NCBI RefSeq assembly: GCF_934372025.1
Contig: NZ_CAKROJ010000021.1
Span: 1-34,771 of the forward strand
Direction of reading: 5' to 3'
DNA: 34,771 nt
Origin: an uncultured Blautia sp.
GTDB taxonomy: Bacteria > Bacillota > Clostridia > Lachnospirales > Lachnospiraceae
This document shows positions 15,287-24,581 of the stretch, piece after piece. Within the stretch, counting starts at the first letter, position 1; each line of letters starts with the position of its first letter. A program made the position numbers and the translations under genes. The notes below the pieces were generated by a model that was not told where the DNA came from, ran no database searches, and saw nothing but the letters and a program-made list of their open reading frames with translations.

Positions 15287-17209
15287 TTAATTTTCCATCC
15301 GAAACAGTTTCTCCCTGATATTTTTCTTTTCAAACTGATCGTTATACTGAAGAATCTGATACTGTGAAATGAGTTTCTTATATTCTTCCGGAAGCGTTTC
15401 ATCTGAATACCAGTTTCCATCTTTGTCACAGTATGCACCCATTCCAATCACCGGAAGCTGCGCTTTAATATTCATTAATATTTTGTTATAGAGCGGCATT
15501 TCCACACCGGCCAGTTCAAGCACATAACTTCCCAGATAATTGCTGCTGAATTCTTCTTCCTCTGTTTCAGAATCATAATTTGTCCAGACTACAAATGGAG
15601 TCTGATATTTTTTCTGTAATTTTATCAACTCTGAATCTGATGAATCATCCGCAAGTATTTCCGAATAAAAACCATTTTCCAGATTTGGCCAGTGATCTCC
15701 AAACATCACGATCATTGTAGGTTCTTCTACCTTTTCAAAATACTCGATCAGATTCTGAAAGGCTTTGTCTGACTTTCTTTCCAGTGACAGGAACATTTCT
15801 GCCAGCGGATAATCTTTGGAATAATCCAGTTTGACATCCGGTACATAACCAAGACTTCTGTCTTCTGTATATCCTCCGTGATTCTGCATCGTCACACAAA
15901 ACGTAAATCTCTTCTGATTTTTTTCTTTCTCCTTATACAATTCAATAATTCTGTCATAAAGTGATTGATCACTGCAGAAGCTTCGCAGTTTTTCAATTTC
16001 CGCACCCCAGTTTTCATAGCTCAGGAATTTTTCAAATCCCATACTCTGATAAACTTTTTCTCTGTTCCAGTTCGCTGCTTTCTGTGGATGCACCGCAATT
16101 GTCTCATATCCCTGCACTTTCAGAATATCGGCCATCCCATATTCCGGATTTCTTACGTAAAGCTGATATGGAACACTTCCTGACGGAAGGAACTGAATAC
16201 TGTTTCCTGTCAGTGCTTCATACTCAGATCTCGCTGTCCCTCCACCAAATGTAGGCATATGAAGCATTCCATGCTTTACATTTTTATTCATACTTCTGAT
16301 AAACGGAAGAATCTCCTTATTTGCTTTAAGGTTACCAATATCCTCAAAATCTGTGAGGCTCTCATTCATGATCATGATAATATTTGTAGCCTGAACTTTA
16401 CTTCCATCTGTTGAAAGATCGTCATCCATATTTTCCGAATACTCTTCTGCAATAGCGTCAACCGCTTCTGCTGAGTATCCTTCAGGTTTTTCTACCTTAA
16501 AATACTTCACTTCCCTGAGCAGTGTATACGTATAACCTTTGACTGCATAATCTTTATTTATCGACCATAAGCTTACATTCGGCATTTTCTGAACATTTGG
16601 AGACAGCAGCCACAGAACCACTGCAATAACAGTAAGTGCACACAGACGAACCACTCTGTTCTTTGCACCTTTTCTGCCCAGCTCAAGTTTCTGAAATTTA
16701 AACTGAAAAATAAGAAATATCAAAGCGCCGATCAGTGTCAGTGCCAGAAGCTTTGAAACCTTAAAATGATATCCTCCTACAACATCTGCTGCAGTTCCCA
16801 TTCCAACGATATCAAGAAGCATAAACGGCTGGCCTCTGAACATTACCACATAGTAATTAACCAATGCTATTATGATCATTAATATTGTATATACCGCCGT
16901 TGCAATTCTGATCTTTCTGAAAATCAAAATCATAATCCCAAAAATCACATATAATATCAACAGATTATATATCTGATATTTTACATCCATCGTAAACAAA
17001 AGTGTAATAACCTGTCGAACGGACTTTACTCCGTACAAACGGTACCGCACACTCAACACTGTGATCATCTGCACGATCCAGAACACAATTATCGGTGTAA
17101 GGACCAGCAAAACAGAACTCAAGATCCAGGAATTTTTCTTTTCCTGACCTCCTGAAACAACAAAATTCTCATTTTTTTCTTTTTTCTCTTTTATTTTCTT
17201 TTCATACAT
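15287..17209 (-). CDS. LtaS-family phosphoglycerol transferase / sulfatase-fold membrane enzyme
   Basis: A 640-residue protein with about five N-terminal membrane helices (roughly 28-215) and an extracytoplasmic sulfatase-fold domain (about 270-600). Family features are NIIMIMNESLTDFEDIG (metal-binding Glu), MPTFGGGTARSEYEALTG (catalytic Thr), FTFCVTMQNHGGY and MIVMFGDHWP (Asp-His metal ligands). LtaS enzymes move glycerol-phosphate from phosphatidylglycerol to build lipoteichoic acid; clostridial relatives may modify other polymers. It overlaps the dCMP deaminase gene by 8 bases, so it is the last gene of the sua5-rpiB-dCMP deaminase unit. The family call is strong; the exact polymer is unknown. 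Confidence 0.88.
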   Translation of the reverse strand: MYEKKIKEKKEKNENFVVSGGQEKKNSWILSSVLLVLTPIIVFWIVQMITVLSVRYRLYGVKSVRQVITLLFTMDVKYQIYNLLILYVIFGIMILIFRKIRIATAVYTILMIIIALVNYYVVMFRGQPFMLLDIVGMGTAADVVGGYHFKVSKLLALTLIGALIFLIFQFKFQKLELGRKGAKNRVVRLCALTVIAVVLWLLSPNVQKMPNVSLWSINKDYAVKGYTYTLLREVKYFKVEKPEGYSAEAVDAIAEEYSENMDDDLSTDGSKVQATNIIMIMNESLTDFEDIGNLKANKEILPFIRSMNKNVKHGMLHMPTFGGGTARSEYEALTGNSIQFLPSGSVPYQLYVRNPEYGMADILKVQGYETIAVHPQKAANWNREKVYQSMGFEKFLSYENWGAEIEKLRSFCSDQSLYDRIIELYKEKEKNQKRFTFCVTMQNHGGYTEDRSLGYVPDVKLDYSKDYPLAEMFLSLERKSDKAFQNLIEYFEKVEEPTMIVMFGDHWPNLENGFYSEILADDSSDSELIKLQKKYQTPFVVWTNYDSETEEEEFSSNYLGSYVLELAGVEMPLYNKILMNIKAQLPVIGMGAYCDKDGNWYSDETLPEEYKKLISQYQILQYNDQFEKKNIREKLFRMEN

Positions 17210-17696
17210 TAAAACTAATATTCCTTCCTGTCCGGTTATACCGGTAATATCTCACACCCGCTGCATCCAGCATTCTCTTTGAAGCAATAACTGACGGTGT
17301 ATTTTCGTATTTATCATTATCATAAACAATTGTTTTGATTCCTGACTGGATAATTGCCTTAGCACATTCATTACACGGAAACAGGGAGACATAAAGTTTT
17401 GCACCTTCCAGGCTCCCACCCCGGTAATTCAGAATTGCATTAAGCTCACTGTGTGTAACATACAGATATTTCGTATCAAGCGCTTCTCCCTCTCTCGCCC
17501 ATGGAAATTCATCATCGGAACATCCCTTAGGAAATCCGTTATACCCCATAGACAGAATCTTATTGTCTTCGCTGACAATACACGCCCCAACCTGTGAATT
17601 TGGATCCTTTGATCTCATTCCCGAAAGAATTGCCACACCCATAAAATATTCATCCCAGGAAATATAATCTTTTCTCTTCTGATTGTTTGTCTTCAT
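17202..17696 (-). CDS. comEB: Deoxycytidylate (dCMP) deaminase, ComEB-like
   Basis: A 164-residue zinc enzyme converting dCMP to dUMP, a source of dTTP. Zinc ligands and the catalytic Glu are in HSELNAILNYRG and SLFPCNECAKAII. NSQVGACIVSEDNKILSMGYNGFP is the usual nucleotide-binding part. The ATG at 17694-17696 was chosen because GGGAGG lies 7 bases upstream and the family opens with a KRKDYISWDEYFM segment; the in-frame upstream extension has no family resemblance. It sits between rpiB and the LtaS-like gene and overlaps the latter by 8 bases. Confidence 0.92.
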   Translation of the reverse strand: MKTNNQKRKDYISWDEYFMGVAILSGMRSKDPNSQVGACIVSEDNKILSMGYNGFPKGCSDDEFPWAREGEALDTKYLYVTHSELNAILNYRGGSLEGAKLYVSLFPCNECAKAIIQSGIKTIVYDNDKYENTPSVIASKRMLDAAGVRYYRYNRTGRNISFNV

Positions 17697-17786
17697 TGCA
17701 AATACCTCCCTCATACATTCTAATATGTTGTTGTCCACAGTAGCCGGTTCAAAATCCACTCCATTCATTATTCCTGAACAGTTACA

Positions 17787-17820
17787 TGCCGGCTTCTTAT
17801 AAACATACAAAAAGCCGGCA
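17787..17820. other. GC-rich inverted repeat between rpiB and the dCMP deaminase gene
   Basis: TGCCGGCTT (17787-17795) and AAGCCGGCA (17812-17820) form a perfect 9-bp stem with a 16-base loop in the 153-base gap. No T run follows the stem. It may be an RNA processing or stability hairpin, or a partial terminator. Confidence 0.55.
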
Positions 17821-17849
17821 GATTCAAGTTAATTATTCAGTTTTTAAAA

Positions 17850-18311
17850 TCAGATTTCAGGATAGGCATCTGTAATGTCTGTATCCTCTTCGATCTGTCT
17901 GATTCTGCGAATATGACGTTCTTCTTCTGAAAATGGTGTATTCAGGAAAGTATCCACGATTTTAACAGCAAGTCCTGCGCCAACAACTCTTCCACCCATT
18001 GCAAGGATATTGGCATTGTTGTGAAGTCTTGTTGCTTCTGCACTGAAGCAATCAGAACAAAGAGCAGCTCTTATACCTTTGAATTTATTTGCAGTGATAG
18101 AAATACCAATACCTGTTCCACAAATGAGAATACCTTTTTCGCAGTCTCCATTCTGGATTGCAATTGCTACCCTCTTTGCATAAATCGGATAATCTGTGGC
18201 TTCCATGCTGTCACATCCAAAATCCTTGTATTCAATATTATTTTCCTCTAAATACTTAATAATCTCCTGTTTCAGTTCATAACCACCATGGTCACATCCT
18301 AATGCTATCAT
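17850..18311 (-). CDS. rpiB: Ribose 5-phosphate isomerase B
   Basis: A 153-residue enzyme of the non-oxidative pentose phosphate pathway interconverting ribulose-5-P and ribose-5-P. It carries the family start MIALGCDHGGYELKQ, the catalytic-Cys segment GILICGTGIGISITANKF and the ARLHNNANILAMGGRVVG-type phosphate site (here ATRLHNNANILAMGGR). The length is typical. Its ATG overlaps the sua5 stop by 4 bases. The sua5-rpiB pairing is common in Firmicutes (ywlC...ywlF). RpiB relatives can act on allose or galactose phosphates, but the context favours the housekeeping role. Confidence 0.95.
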   Translation of the reverse strand: MIALGCDHGGYELKQEIIKYLEENNIEYKDFGCDSMEATDYPIYAKRVAIAIQNGDCEKGILICGTGIGISITANKFKGIRAALCSDCFSAEATRLHNNANILAMGGRVVGAGLAVKIVDTFLNTPFSEEERHIRRIRQIEEDTDITDAYPEI

Positions 18312-19372
18312 TTCATTTCCTCCTGTGCATTTATGATTTTATGTCCTGCTGCTTTCAACAGCCGGTTCATAATAGCCTGTCCCATCTTTGGCGTATAAAA
18401 CGCCTCTGAATAGATCACGTCTACTCTGTCATCATCAAAGTCTCTGAGGACTTCATATAGATGATGTGCGATTGTTTCCTCTTCTTCTCTGCTTCCGATA
18501 CTCAGAATATCTGCATTTGAATATCGTTCTTTCGTCTCATCCGTTGCAATGACACCAGCCTTCAGACCTTTGGCAACAGCTTCCTCTGTCAGACGATTAA
18601 TACAGTTTATTACTTCCTCTTCTGTTCCTTCTACAATAGAAAGCTCCGCCTTCGGTGCATAATGACGATATTTCATGCCCGGTGCTTTTGGGTGTATGCT
18701 GCTGTCTGTAATCAGAAGGCCTCTGTCCATACGAACATCTCCCAGTGTCTCCTGCAGCATTTCAAGTGAAATATATCCCGGTCGAAGAACCACCGGAACC
18801 TCTTCCGTGAAATCCACAATTGTTGATTCCAGACCGATTCCCACCTGTCCGCCGTCAATGATCATGTCAATCGCATCACCAAGGTCTTCTTCTACATGCT
18901 CTGCCATGGTCGGGCTTGGTCTGCCTGATGTATTGGCGCTTGGTGCCGCCACAAAACCACCCGCTGCCCTGATCAGTTCCTGTGCGATTCGATCACTTGG
19001 AAATCTCACTGCAACACTTTCCAGTCCACCTGTTGTTTCTTTTGGTACGATATCTGCTTTCGGAAGAATCATTGTCAACGGTCCCGGCCAGTATTTCTCC
19101 GCAAGGATCTTCGCACCTTCCGGAATTTCTGTTGTAATCTGTGCCAGTTTATCCAATTCTGCAATATGCACGATCAGTGGATTGTCCGATGGTCTTCCCT
19201 TTGCAGCATAAATTTTCATCGAGGCCCGTGGATCCAGCGCATTCCCTCCGAGGCCATAAACGGTTTCTGTCGGAAACGCAACCAAACCGCCTGCTTTCAG
19301 AATATCTCCTGCTTTTTTGATGGCATCCATATCCAGGTTTTCACCTGTCATAGATACAACTTCAGCTCTCAT
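18308..19372 (-). CDS. ywlC: L-threonylcarbamoyladenylate synthase (Sua5/YwlC)
   Basis: A 354-residue two-domain protein that makes threonylcarbamoyl-AMP from threonine, bicarbonate and ATP, the first step of the t6A37 modification of ANN-reading tRNAs. The YrdC-fold domain (about 14-200) shows FPTETVYGLGGNA, KGRPSDNPLIVHI and APSANTSGRPSPT. The C-terminal Sua5 domain (about 215-350) begins after the PGMKYRHYAP linker. It is the first gene of its operon, with a promoter at 19449-19477 and a hairpin in the 5' leader. Confidence 0.95.
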   Translation of the reverse strand: MRAEVVSMTGENLDMDAIKKAGDILKAGGLVAFPTETVYGLGGNALDPRASMKIYAAKGRPSDNPLIVHIAELDKLAQITTEIPEGAKILAEKYWPGPLTMILPKADIVPKETTGGLESVAVRFPSDRIAQELIRAAGGFVAAPSANTSGRPSPTMAEHVEEDLGDAIDMIIDGGQVGIGLESTIVDFTEEVPVVLRPGYISLEMLQETLGDVRMDRGLLITDSSIHPKAPGMKYRHYAPKAELSIVEGTEEEVINCINRLTEEAVAKGLKAGVIATDETKERYSNADILSIGSREEEETIAHHLYEVLRDFDDDRVDVIYSEAFYTPKMGQAIMNRLLKAAGHKIINAQEEMK

Positions 19373-19409
19373 ATTATCTGTCTCCTCATTTATTACTTAC
19401 CTGCACACC

Positions 19410-19477
19410 GGGAGACCAAAAATTCTCCCAGCATTTAACGATTGTTTTATTATAGTCTAATTCCAACGATTATACAA
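19410..19477 (-). promoter_or_regulatory. Promoter and leader hairpin of the sua5-rpiB operon
   Basis: TTGTAT (19472-19477) and a perfect TATAAT (19449-19454) lie 17 bases apart on the minus strand. Just downstream GGGAGA/TCTCCC (19410-19429) forms a leader hairpin with an 8-base loop and no T run. Confidence 0.65.
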
Positions 19478-19486
19478 GAAGGCTTT

Positions 19487-21742
19487 TTATTTCACTTTTA
19501 TGATATATGTCTGCCATTCTTCATCCTGGTAAACGACTTCTCCCAGTTTTTTTAACATATCATTGTTCAGCTTCTCGCCATATTTTTTGCGTTCACATGA
19601 GCCGACAAAAACATATGATACGTCATATTGTTCCAGCAGCTGCCTTACCTGTGCTTCATCAGTGGATGTATAGATACTCTCAATATCTGCAATTCTGGCA
19701 TTAATATCTGCAAGATTTCCTCTCCACAGCCACTCATGTACATACCAGCCCATCACCGTCGGAAGACCGGTCATCGCAGATACCCTTTCATATTCAGAGT
19801 AACTGTCTCCATTTGCCTCCAGCACTACCGGTGAATCCTCAATATGTTCTTTCAGCCATCTGATTCCGCCAACATCCTCAGAAAAATCAGTCTCAAGAAA
19901 TGCCGTTGCATTCAGTCCTTTGTACTGAGATGGTTTCCACACTTCGCCAAACCAGGAATGTGCACTGTTTCCAAAATAGCCACAGGTCCACACAAAAAGA
20001 AGCAGCCCGATCACTGACGCTGCTTTCAGGATTCTGTTTTTTCCAATGATCAGCAGGCGGAAAATTGAATAAAGCATTGTCATCCCAAACATGATGTATG
20101 CCTGATAAGTCAGCTTGAACATGGTATTGGCACGGGCATTCCCGTTTTCATAAATATCACGCACATACACCAGTTCCGGAATCAGCACAAGACCGATCGC
20201 ACAAAGCCCCATGATCACTGCAAACAAATCAGGAAGTGTAACCGACTTCAGTAAACGATAGAGTGATTTCTGCTCTGTTCCCCTTAATTTCTCCACAAGC
20301 AATGAAATAATAAAAAGCAGTGTAAGGATGGTCGGCAACCCCCAGAGAACAAGGAGCTGATGTGGAAGAGAATGATGCTGTGCCAGTGCAACTCCCTGCA
20401 CCATGTTACTGGTATCAAACTGTAGCGTAAACGGCAGAATAATGATCGTTGCAATCACCATTATCTCTGCTGCCTGAGCTGCCGTCACAGCAAGAATCCA
20501 CTTTATTTTTCCCTCCTGTCCAATAATATTCATAATGAGTATCACACCACATGTAACTGTGTAATAAATAACAAAATCCCAGAAATTTGTCCAGTGGAAC
20601 ATTCCAAGCAGTGCTGCGGCTGCCAGAAGCTGCGGCATAAGAAGCTGTTTCTTCCAGAACTCTTTCTTTTCCATGTTTTCAAAAATCAGTTTTGTTGTCC
20701 TGACTTTTTTCATCCATGCATACAGCAATGCAAGAATCAAAAGTACAAACATGATATCTACAACATGTGCATGCAAATCGCCTAACACAAACGAGTAGCA
20801 TGGAAATTCATGAATCGTCTTATCGTCCACATCCGGATTGAATCCTATATAACGGGTAGCATCCGGAAACCAGTAATGTCCGACTTCTTCCCCTTTTGCT
20901 TTCTGGATCCATGGAATCACACATCCATAGATCACATAATGCATATTTCCTGCAACAGAAACGGCAATTCCTGCCAGGAACCCTGTCACCGACGGCATTT
21001 TCTTTTTCCAACCGGTATTTTTTCTTCCAAGACGGTCTCTCACCATCTGATGAACCAGCGAAAATGGCATGATAAAAGCAAATCCTGCCACAAAGGTTCT
21101 CATCAGATTATATGTCAGTTCAACTCTGGTTCCCGAAAGTTTGGTCAGGAATACTGCAAAATACTGCCCACCATAATAGTAGTTGATTTTCCCTCCTGAA
21201 TACCACAGGTCCGTTGCAGGAAGAGTTTTGCTTCGCATCATTGCTTCCATGAATCCATAGTCCATAAATTTCTCTGTTCCATAAGCAGCAGGATGAAATC
21301 CAGCAAGGTATGTCCAGAGAAGAAAAAATGCAAAGAAAAGCATTTCTTCCACATAGACCAGTTTCATATGTTCAAACGGAATACATTCAAATCCCGCCTT
21401 TTGTTCTTTTTGATAAAGCAGAATGGAACACAGTACACATGCAACAGTAACAGCCACACAGGTTATTGTCGTAAATTTCAATACTTTTACAGCTACCAGA
21501 AACCATGTCACAAATCCAGTAACCGCAATCGCTGTTACTTTTGAAAATATCCATCCCTTGTCTTCAAATCTCCTGAACATTCTTCCTGTCAACGGCATAA
21601 ATGCAGCACCAAGTACCAGTGCCAGCAAATACCACGTCCAGAAAGTCCATACATCTCCTTTTAACAGATATGCCGACAGTACGATCAACAATACCGCCGG
21701 AATAATCCTAACTGCCAGTTGTTTTATTTTATCAGGTTTCAT
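19487..21742 (-). CDS. DUF2298 (YYY) multi-pass membrane protein, GT-C-like
   Basis: A 751-residue integral membrane protein with over a dozen hydrophobic segments and a soluble C-terminal domain (about 615-751). DUF2298 hallmarks are DYGFMEAMMRSKTLPATDLW, then SGGKINYYYGGQYFAVFLTK with the tyrosine run that gave the 'YYY' name, and EFPCYSFVLGDLHAHVVDI. The family belongs to the GT-C-type glycosyltransferase fold by published fold comparisons, but no substrate is known here. The ATG at 21740-21742 was chosen because an AGGAGA site lies upstream; the longer reading overlaps the neighbour. It overlaps the preceding gene by 11 bases and shares a similar C-terminal segment (VRQLLEQYDVSYVFVGS). 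Confidence 0.8.
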   Translation of the reverse strand: MKPDKIKQLAVRIIPAVLLIVLSAYLLKGDVWTFWTWYLLALVLGAAFMPLTGRMFRRFEDKGWIFSKVTAIAVTGFVTWFLVAVKVLKFTTITCVAVTVACVLCSILLYQKEQKAGFECIPFEHMKLVYVEEMLFFAFFLLWTYLAGFHPAAYGTEKFMDYGFMEAMMRSKTLPATDLWYSGGKINYYYGGQYFAVFLTKLSGTRVELTYNLMRTFVAGFAFIMPFSLVHQMVRDRLGRKNTGWKKKMPSVTGFLAGIAVSVAGNMHYVIYGCVIPWIQKAKGEEVGHYWFPDATRYIGFNPDVDDKTIHEFPCYSFVLGDLHAHVVDIMFVLLILALLYAWMKKVRTTKLIFENMEKKEFWKKQLLMPQLLAAAALLGMFHWTNFWDFVIYYTVTCGVILIMNIIGQEGKIKWILAVTAAQAAEIMVIATIIILPFTLQFDTSNMVQGVALAQHHSLPHQLLVLWGLPTILTLLFIISLLVEKLRGTEQKSLYRLLKSVTLPDLFAVIMGLCAIGLVLIPELVYVRDIYENGNARANTMFKLTYQAYIMFGMTMLYSIFRLLIIGKNRILKAASVIGLLLFVWTCGYFGNSAHSWFGEVWKPSQYKGLNATAFLETDFSEDVGGIRWLKEHIEDSPVVLEANGDSYSEYERVSAMTGLPTVMGWYVHEWLWRGNLADINARIADIESIYTSTDEAQVRQLLEQYDVSYVFVGSCERKKYGEKLNNDMLKKLGEVVYQDEEWQTYIIKVK

Positions 21743-23750
21743 AAATTCGTATTCTCCTGTCTTCTGTTTCGTATACCAGTTTAAATGCACTGGCAATCGT
21801 GTCTTCTCTGCAAGCCATCGTTTCGTACTCCATGCCCTCTTCGAACAGTACATATGTAATCTTTTCCTGTTTTACAAGATTCCTTATTTCTTCCACATCT
21901 GCAGAGCTGTAAATTACTTTTGCTTTTGCTGCACGATAATAGGTATCATAACCTGCTGACCATGCATAATACGGCCATCCCATATACATCATGACTCCCG
22001 CCATAGTTACCTCATTAATACTGTATTCAGGTGTCAGGATCAGATCATCATGCGTCAGATTATCCTCCAGCCAGTCTGTCAGATCACTCTTCATATTAAC
22101 ACTTACCCTGTGACCGGGTCCGTTATTTCGAAGGATCACGACAAAATCATATATACCGGTGACTGTCAGACATACTACCAGACATACTGCCGCAACTCTG
22201 TGTGATATCTTTTTCTGAAAAAGCTGAACAACTGCCCATGCCCAGAAAATTGCGGTAAATGCATATGAAATCATAATATATTTATGGTTAACTGCAATAT
22301 CCGGGGTCAGTGAGGCACAAAATGCAAACGCTGTGGGAAACAGAAAGCTTACCAGTGTCGCCTTCTGTTGTCTTTTCTTCAGAAGAATTACAAGTACAAC
22401 CGCTCCTGCAAAAAAGATACCGCTCATCTGGATCAGATACCATAAAACTCCTGTAAGTGTTTTGTCCTCTGAAAGAAAACCCCAGTAAAAAGAAGGACTG
22501 ACCGCGTTTCCCCAGATAAAGATTTTTGTCTGCAATACAGAAAAAATCACTGCTGTAACCGCAAGTATCAGATAATCCAGCTTAGCATCGGAAAAAACTG
22601 CAAATCCCATCAAAATCAACAGTCCGCCAATTACTGCTGCTCCATTCCAGAAAGAAGTCAGTCCCAGAAACATTCCTGCCATAAGAGCATTTTCCGGATT
22701 TCTGCATACCCAGGCTCTTCTGGTAAAAAAACGATTCTTAAACCATCTTATACCTGAACTCTCATCTTTACATCCTGCTTCCAGCCAATCCATAAAAATC
22801 CAGATAACCAGCGACACGATCAGAAGCCCAAACGCAAGATGACGTTGATTCAGATACACATTAAAATTCCAGAGTCCCCAGTTTTCATTGGTTGTATATC
22901 CGATAAATGATGTATTATCCCTCAATGTAGTCCAAAGATCTCCAGCTGCTATGTGCTCAGCAACAAAACGAAAGAAGGAAAGTGAACTACGGAAGAAAAA
23001 CAGCACAATTGTAAGAATTCCCGCTGCAATACTGTCTGTCAGCCTTCTTGCGATACTGTAAAGCAGCATCAGAAAACCAATAAGTGCCAGTACACTTTCA
23101 ATATTGTAGGCAAAATCCAGTCTCATTCCCAGAAATTCCAGATTTCCTATCAGAAACTGAAACATAAAATGGTATTTGACATCCTGACCGCCAAAATGAG
23201 GATACTGTGTCGGAAAATTGTTTCCTTTTGAAAAAGAACGCATCATCGCTGTATGTGGTGCATAATCTCCATACACTGTAAATCCACTGTACAATACTCC
23301 ATCTCTTATGTAGAACACATAAAACATGATCCAGATCAGAAATACCAGCAGAATGCCAAACAGAATGCATTCTTTTCTGAATATCTCTTTGTTTTCCAGC
23401 AGCCTTCTGTCTGCTGCAGTAAATATACTTTTTGTATTCTGATGCCTTTTCCAGTATATCAGAAACAAAATCACCGTTGCACTCAACAATACTGCGATAT
23501 TTCCACAGATCAGCGGTTTTTGTATCCCGGCTTCACTGGCTGCCCAGGAAATCATATACGTTCCCCATCCAAATATCAACGTCCCCATTCCAAAAGCAGC
23601 TGGCAGTAGTATCCATATCTGATTACAGGACTTTATATTGTGTTTTATACTTAAACATTCATCCAGACCACTTTTTCCGGTAGACAAAAGTACTTCTGCC
23701 ACTTCTTTTCCAATCAGCAAGCTCAATATTATATATATAACTGCAAACAT
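21732..23750 (-). CDS. Large multi-pass membrane protein, probable GT-C partner
   Basis: A 672-residue protein with roughly 12-14 hydrophobic helices and a soluble C-terminal tail (about 560-672). The first large extracytoplasmic loop carries YGDYAPHTAMMRSF and NFPTQYPHFGGQDVKYHFMF; an Asp in such a loop is the catalytic base in GT-C enzymes that use lipid-linked sugars. SFWNGAAVIGG and NQRHLAFGLL are further conserved-looking blocks. The C-terminal EIRNLVKQEKITYVLFEEG resembles the end of the next gene, suggesting shared ancestry. The ATG at 23748-23750 follows a GTGAGGTG site. A promoter at 23809-23837 makes this the first gene of a two-gene unit. The GT-C assignment is inference; the substrate is unknown. 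Confidence 0.65.
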   Translation of the reverse strand: MFAVIYIILSLLIGKEVAEVLLSTGKSGLDECLSIKHNIKSCNQIWILLPAAFGMGTLIFGWGTYMISWAASEAGIQKPLICGNIAVLLSATVILFLIYWKRHQNTKSIFTAADRRLLENKEIFRKECILFGILLVFLIWIMFYVFYIRDGVLYSGFTVYGDYAPHTAMMRSFSKGNNFPTQYPHFGGQDVKYHFMFQFLIGNLEFLGMRLDFAYNIESVLALIGFLMLLYSIARRLTDSIAAGILTIVLFFFRSSLSFFRFVAEHIAAGDLWTTLRDNTSFIGYTTNENWGLWNFNVYLNQRHLAFGLLIVSLVIWIFMDWLEAGCKDESSGIRWFKNRFFTRRAWVCRNPENALMAGMFLGLTSFWNGAAVIGGLLILMGFAVFSDAKLDYLILAVTAVIFSVLQTKIFIWGNAVSPSFYWGFLSEDKTLTGVLWYLIQMSGIFFAGAVVLVILLKKRQQKATLVSFLFPTAFAFCASLTPDIAVNHKYIMISYAFTAIFWAWAVVQLFQKKISHRVAAVCLVVCLTVTGIYDFVVILRNNGPGHRVSVNMKSDLTDWLEDNLTHDDLILTPEYSINEVTMAGVMMYMGWPYYAWSAGYDTYYRAAKAKVIYSSADVEEIRNLVKQEKITYVLFEEGMEYETMACREDTIASAFKLVYETEDRRIRIYET

Positions 23751-23808
23751 TATACACCTCACTTCTGCGACAGCCTGTAAAATCATTTTTTTCTGTCCAT
23801 ACGGAATC

Positions 23809-23837
23809 AGTATAACAAAGTCAGGTTCTTATGGCAA
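23809..23837 (-). promoter_or_regulatory. Candidate sigma-A promoter of the two-gene membrane unit
   Basis: TTGCCA (23832-23837) and TATACT (23809-23814) on the minus strand are 17 bases apart. The -35 lies over the last codons of cwlD, so the GT-C pair can be transcribed independently of the sporulation genes. Confidence 0.6.
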
Positions 23838-24521
23838 ATATAAATATGCAGCAATTCCATCTGCAACCGCTTCTGCTACCTTCTTCTGATAAGCTTCCGT
23901 CTGCAGTTTTTCTGCTTCATCCGGATTTGTCAGAAAACCACACTCCACGATCACAAGAGTCCCCTGACTTCTTTTCAGCAGATAATAACTGGTATTTCCT
24001 TTGATCACTCGCGGTCTGTCTACTTCCAGCTTCTCATTGAGACTGGACTGGATCACTTCCGCCAGTTTCTTTCCCTCCACAGAACTTTCATAATAGAAAA
24101 CCTGTGGTCCATGTACGGAGGAATCCTGCTCATAACTATTCTGATGAATGCTGACAGACAATGTCGGAGATTTTTCAGCGATCATCCCTACCCGTCGCTG
24201 CAGATCCTGTACTTTCTTATTGTTGGCAGATGCATCATAAAGCCCTTTGTCCGTATCTCTGGTCATAATCACCGTATACCCTCGTGTTTCCAATTCTTCT
24301 TTCAACAATAATGATATTGACAGATTAATGCCCTTCTCTTCCAGTCCATTTACCCCGATCATCCCCGGATCTGCCTCTCCATGTCCTGGATCTACCAGAA
24401 TTATTTTTTCATCATTGCTATCTTTCTTCTGTCCTGAAACAACAGCGGCCTGTCTGGACAGCAGGTAAAAACATACCAACATCAGACAGGCCATAACCAT
24501 TTCTATTCTGTATTTTTTCAT
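23829..24521 (-). CDS. cwlD: Spore cortex N-acetylmuramoyl-L-alanine amidase CwlD
   Basis: A 230-residue Amidase_3 zinc enzyme with an N-terminal signal-anchor (about 8-25). CwlD removes the peptide side chain from muramic acid so that PdaA can form the muramic-delta-lactam that marks cortex for germination lysis. Zinc-binding and catalytic parts are ILVDPGHGEADPGMIG, EKGINLSISLLL, SVSIHQNSYE and VIVECGFLTNPDEAEKL (catalytic Glu). The length matches CwlD (about 237) rather than the larger autolysins. GCGAGGTG precedes the ATG. Its place directly after sigE suggests sigma-E-stage expression. Confidence 0.9.
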   Translation of the reverse strand: MKKYRIEMVMACLMLVCFYLLSRQAAVVSGQKKDSNDEKIILVDPGHGEADPGMIGVNGLEEKGINLSISLLLKEELETRGYTVIMTRDTDKGLYDASANNKKVQDLQRRVGMIAEKSPTLSVSIHQNSYEQDSSVHGPQVFYYESSVEGKKLAEVIQSSLNEKLEVDRPRVIKGNTSYYLLKRSQGTLVIVECGFLTNPDEAEKLQTEAYQKKVAEAVADGIAAYLYLP

Positions 24522-24535
24522 GCGCGTACACCTCG

Positions 24536-24562
24536 CTGCATATTCCTTCTATCTATATGCAG
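24536..24562 (-). other. Perfect inverted repeat before the cwlD ribosome site
   Basis: CTGCATAT and ATATGCAG are separated by 11 bases. The second arm (read on the minus strand) abuts the GCGAGGTG ribosome site of cwlD. It could be a leader hairpin or an operator; no T run follows, so it is not a terminator. Confidence 0.5.
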
Positions 24563-24581
24563 GGTATACTCTTCTTACAAC

